This document shows, one piece after another, positions 15,798 through 17,705 of a stretch of DNA of 17,705 nt. Numbering within the stretch: position 1 is the stretch's first letter; every line of letters begins with the position of its first letter. Position numbers and translations under genes: made by a program. Source of the DNA: CBDUQI01 sp965369325 (GTDB lineage: Bacteria; Pseudomonadota; Gammaproteobacteria; Steroidobacterales; JBCBZW01); assembly GCA_965369325.1 (NCBI GenBank), contig CBDUQI010000119.1, positions 1 to 17,705 on the forward strand. The letters run 5' to 3'. The notes below the pieces were generated by a model. That model did no database searches, was not told where the DNA came from, and saw nothing but the letters and a program-made list of their open reading frames with translations.

Positions 15798-15977
15798 AAT
15801 ACCCGTCTGGAGCCGGTTTACGCAGATGGCTACAAACCGGAGCGAAATGGTTTCCGACTTTCTTCGGAATCTGAATGGGAGTACGCGGCCCGCGCAGGTA
15901 CTGTAACGGAATACTACTGGGGAGACGATCCGGAATGCTGCGTCAAAAATGCGACCCGTTTTGACTTGCCCTATTGA
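15798..15977 (+). pseudogene. Fragment of a formylglycine-generating-enzyme (FGE-sulfatase) domain gene
   Basis: A 59-codon frame here, ended by TGA at 15975-15977, reads like the middle of an FGE-sulfatase (SUMF1-like) domain. LEPVYADGYKPERNGFRL leads into the hallmark SSESEWEYAARAGT and then EYYWGDDP, matching the family pattern of a (T/S)E-x-EWE-YAARAG core followed by YYWGD. The N-terminal part, the C-terminal part with the active-site cysteines, and the closing GFR motif are missing, and there is no start codon with a ribosome site. It is a decayed or truncated gene. It lies between a strong terminator and an AT-richer two-gene unit, so the break may mark an insertion or deletion border. 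Confidence 0.75.
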
Positions 15978-16253
15978 TTGCGCTGTCATCAGGAGATGAC
16001 GAAACGGCCAATAATGCAACGCTTACCACTTTGCTTTTGTGCAGGCACCACTTGAGAAAAGTATCGTGCGATTTCTTCTTGGAAACACGGATTCATCGGT
16101 GTAGGCTTTTAGCGAACATCGCCACCCGCGCGGGGCAAACGGACAGTTTTCAACAGGTCGCAAATGGTTCGAGCACGGTGATGCTAGGTAAGGGGATGTA
16201 GGGGGCGAAGTAAATTGTCGCAGTTAGAACTTGTACAATTAAGGGAGCACTTT
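15978..16253. other. Non-coding AT-richer stretch
   Basis: I see no supportable gene, tRNA or insertion-sequence end here. Base composition shifts towards A and T compared with the genes to the left. An open frame at 15974-16201 lacks a ribosome site and protein-like composition. TACAAT at 16234-16239 resembles a -10 box but sits too close to the ribosome site of the next gene for a normal leader. The region should hold the promoter of the following two genes. Confidence 0.5.
16241..16247 (+). promoter_or_regulatory. Ribosome binding site of the small secreted protein
   Basis: AAGGGAG lies 6 bp before the ATG at 16254. It selects this start over an in-frame upstream TTG at 16215, and the ATG opens directly into a signal peptide. 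Confidence 0.75.
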
Positions 16254-16553
16254 ATGTTTAGAAAAAAATGCTTAGTGGTATTGATTGGACTGTTTGGGTG
16301 CGTATCGGCTGGGCACGGTGCAGTGGGTTGCGAACCGTGTCCGGGATATCAGCACTGTGAGACGACAACGAGCGGTATCTCTTACTCGTGGAATTCCCCT
16401 TACGGTAGTTTCAGCGGGCCTACGAACCAGCAGGCTACTTTTTATATCTGTAACCACACACCTCGCTTCCAGTTAGTCACCGTTACTGTTCAAACCAGCC
16501 CGGGGCAGTTTTCTGCTGAACCAAAAAACGTAGATTGTGGGACCTTGGTTTGA
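16254..16553 (+). CDS. Small secreted Cys-rich protein, unknown function
   Basis: This is a 99-residue protein I do not recognise. It starts with a basic stretch and a hydrophobic core (MFRKKCLVVLIGLFGCVSAG), a clear export signal. Cleavage is likely near residue 22 or 23 (GHGA), or at C16 if LFGC serves as a poor lipobox. The mature part is about 76 residues with five Cys (C26, C29, C35, one in FYICN, one in VDCGT), and it is rich in Ser, Thr, Tyr and Phe, as in small beta-sandwich proteins. It has a strong ribosome site. The next gene starts 12 bp after its stop, so the two are probably one transcript. An effector, adhesin or inhibitor role is possible but not shown. Confidence 0.7.
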   Translation: MFRKKCLVVLIGLFGCVSAGHGAVGCEPCPGYQHCETTTSGISYSWNSPYGSFSGPTNQQATFYICNHTPRFQLVTVTVQTSPGQFSAEPKNVDCGTLV

Positions 16554-16565
16554 GTCGAAGAAGCA

Positions 16566-17561
16566 ATGCTATTCCAGCGTAGAAGAGCACTGATTGTGAC
16601 TTGTGGAGTCGCGTTAGCAATTGCAACTGCAATTGGGCTCACAATGGGTGATATTTCGAACCAAGAGAATTCTCGAATCGCCACCCAGCCGGTTGATGAT
16701 GCCGGTCACCGCAGTGAGGCCAATGAAGACGCCGACGCGACTCTTTCTCAAGGACAGTCAGTAGCTAAGGCATACAAGCTAGGCGAGGAAGGTGCGCAGC
16801 TGGTCGATATTGGAGGCACGCAAATTCCGATTTCATTCAGGAAACGCGAGCCCCTGGACCCAATGCCGACGACGCTTGATGAATACAATGCGCTACGTGC
16901 GAGAGCCGAGGCGGGTGACAGTATGGCGGCGTTTGTGCTTCACAGAGCATTAGAAGTCTGTGAGATGGCCTACTCAAGCAAGAAGCAGTTGGAGGAAGCA
17001 ATCGAGGTATTGCATCAACAGCATATTTTGAAAACCGCCGACATGCCAGTTGGTGCCCATCTAACAGACACAAGCTTACTCAAAGAGTTAGAACAAGAGC
17101 ACTATCGGGCGCCCTTCGAACGCTGCCAATATATCCCGCTATCGCACAAGGAAGAAACCGAAGGCTGGCTTCAAACGTCAGCGGAACTTGGGTATAGCGA
17201 GGCGCAGATGAAAAGGGGGCGCGAAATTTTTGGAACGGCAGAGTCTTTAAGCATGCTTGAACAGGCTTGGCAAGCGGGAGACATATTTGCTGCGGATTGG
17301 CTTGCCAAGGGGTATGCAGAGGGCACATTGGATGGGGCGATACGGCCTGATCCGATTTCCGCGTACGCCTATTTCTATACATTTTCGCGCTTAGTCGGCA
17401 ACGCGGGCGGTCCTAAGTTCCAATCATGGATAAACGCTAGAGCAGCGAGTTTCACAAACTCGCTGTCCGCCGTCGAGCAGGCGCAGGCGATTGATATCGC
17501 TAAGGAGTTAGTCGCATCCAGTGATGGATGTTGTTTGACCTCAATGTTGATGGGCGAGTAG
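16566..17561 (+). CDS. Membrane-anchored Sel1/TPR-like protein, unknown function
   Basis: This 331-residue protein has a basic N-terminus and one hydrophobic segment (about residues 8-27), which would be an anchor or uncleaved signal placing the rest in the periplasm. After a polar linker rich in Asp, Glu and Ser, the body from about residue 100 is helical with Sel1-like hairpins: RAEAGDSMAAFVLHRAL, SAELGYSEAQMKRGREIFG and QAWQAGDIFAADWLAKGY. Sel1 repeats usually bind partner proteins. Several Cys are spread through the body and a Cys pair lies near the C-terminus. Base composition is more AT-rich than that of the genes left of 15.7 kb. It follows the small secreted protein by 12 bp and is probably co-transcribed with it. 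I recognise no named family. Confidence 0.75.
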   Translation: MLFQRRRALIVTCGVALAIATAIGLTMGDISNQENSRIATQPVDDAGHRSEANEDADATLSQGQSVAKAYKLGEEGAQLVDIGGTQIPISFRKREPLDPMPTTLDEYNALRARAEAGDSMAAFVLHRALEVCEMAYSSKKQLEEAIEVLHQQHILKTADMPVGAHLTDTSLLKELEQEHYRAPFERCQYIPLSHKEETEGWLQTSAELGYSEAQMKRGREIFGTAESLSMLEQAWQAGDIFAADWLAKGYAEGTLDGAIRPDPISAYAYFYTFSRLVGNAGGPKFQSWINARAASFTNSLSAVEQAQAIDIAKELVASSDGCCLTSMLMGE

Positions 17562-17705
17562 TGAGGTGGTGATGATTCTGCGGCAGCGGATGGCGGAGGT
17601 CGATATATCCCCTTCGTCCGGGTAGGGCTCGGCATCGCTGATCGACAACGTTGGCGAAACGAGCAACAGAGTATCGAGTATCCAGTTCAGAAACCGCTCC
17701 GGTAG

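Noticed and set aside
16155..16185. tRNA-like GGTTCGAGC string
   Set aside because: It resembles a T-loop, but the flanking bases do not form the T stem, and no acceptor or anticodon arms were found.
15974..16201. 75-codon frame after the FGE fragment
   Set aside because: It has no ribosome site, no export signal and no recognisable motif; it is probably chance.
16231..16240. TTGTACAATT as a promoter -10 for the small secreted protein
   Set aside because: There is no suitable -35, and transcription would start within the ribosome binding site.
17570..17705. Possible continuation of the broken FGE gene after 17561 (frame containing RYIPFVRVGLGIA)
   Set aside because: The likeness to a closing GFRV motif is too weak; the frame ends at the window edge and I cannot separate it from chance.
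1..17705. CRISPR array, rRNA, tRNA or complete insertion sequence
   Set aside because: No regularly spaced repeats, RNA-gene signatures, transposase motifs or paired terminal repeats were seen on either strand.

Overview
The window looks like chromosomal DNA of a free-living, GC-rich gammaproteobacterium. The ATP synthase gamma, beta and epsilon subunits at the left edge read as clearly gammaproteobacterial. A large TonB-dependent receptor paired with a TPR-sulfotransferase, a multidomain secreted protein with a dockerin-like tail, and a murein endopeptidase suggest an aquatic or sediment-dwelling scavenger. The placement below class level is an impression from protein style, not a database result.

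Layout. Bases 1-2291 hold the end of the atp operon (atpG partial, atpD, atpC). A 526-bp non-coding stretch with two inverted repeats follows, then a TonB-dependent receptor (2818-5532) closed by a strong intrinsic terminator. Next come a TPR-sulfotransferase (5611-7659), a GFA-family zinc protein (7772-8170) and, on the minus strand, an aspartyl/asparaginyl beta-hydroxylase-like 2OG-Fe(II) oxygenase (8219-9241). A cyclase-family hydrolase and a DksA/TraR zinc-finger protein are closely coupled (9377-10376). A membrane GGDEF protein (10554-11720) converges on a MepA-like murein endopeptidase on the minus strand, and their stop codons overlap. The endopeptidase is divergent from a 960-residue secreted BNR/P-domain/dockerin-like protein (12744-15626), which also ends in a strong terminator.

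The last 2 kb are different in character. A broken fragment of a formylglycine-generating-enzyme (FGE-sulfatase) gene lies at 15798-15977. It is followed by a visibly more AT-rich stretch carrying a two-gene unit: a small secreted Cys-rich protein and a membrane-anchored Sel1-like protein. This end looks like accessory, acquired DNA.

Functional reading. The atp genes are housekeeping. The most coherent accessory grouping is receptor, TPR-sulfotransferase and 2OG hydroxylase. The last two are potential modifying enzymes, and they may act on the receptor, its substrate or a secreted peptide; this is inference from family and proximity. The endopeptidase and the BNR/P-domain protein share one divergent control region and are both exported, so they may be co-regulated. 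No CRISPR array, rRNA, tRNA, complete insertion sequence or phage gene was seen.
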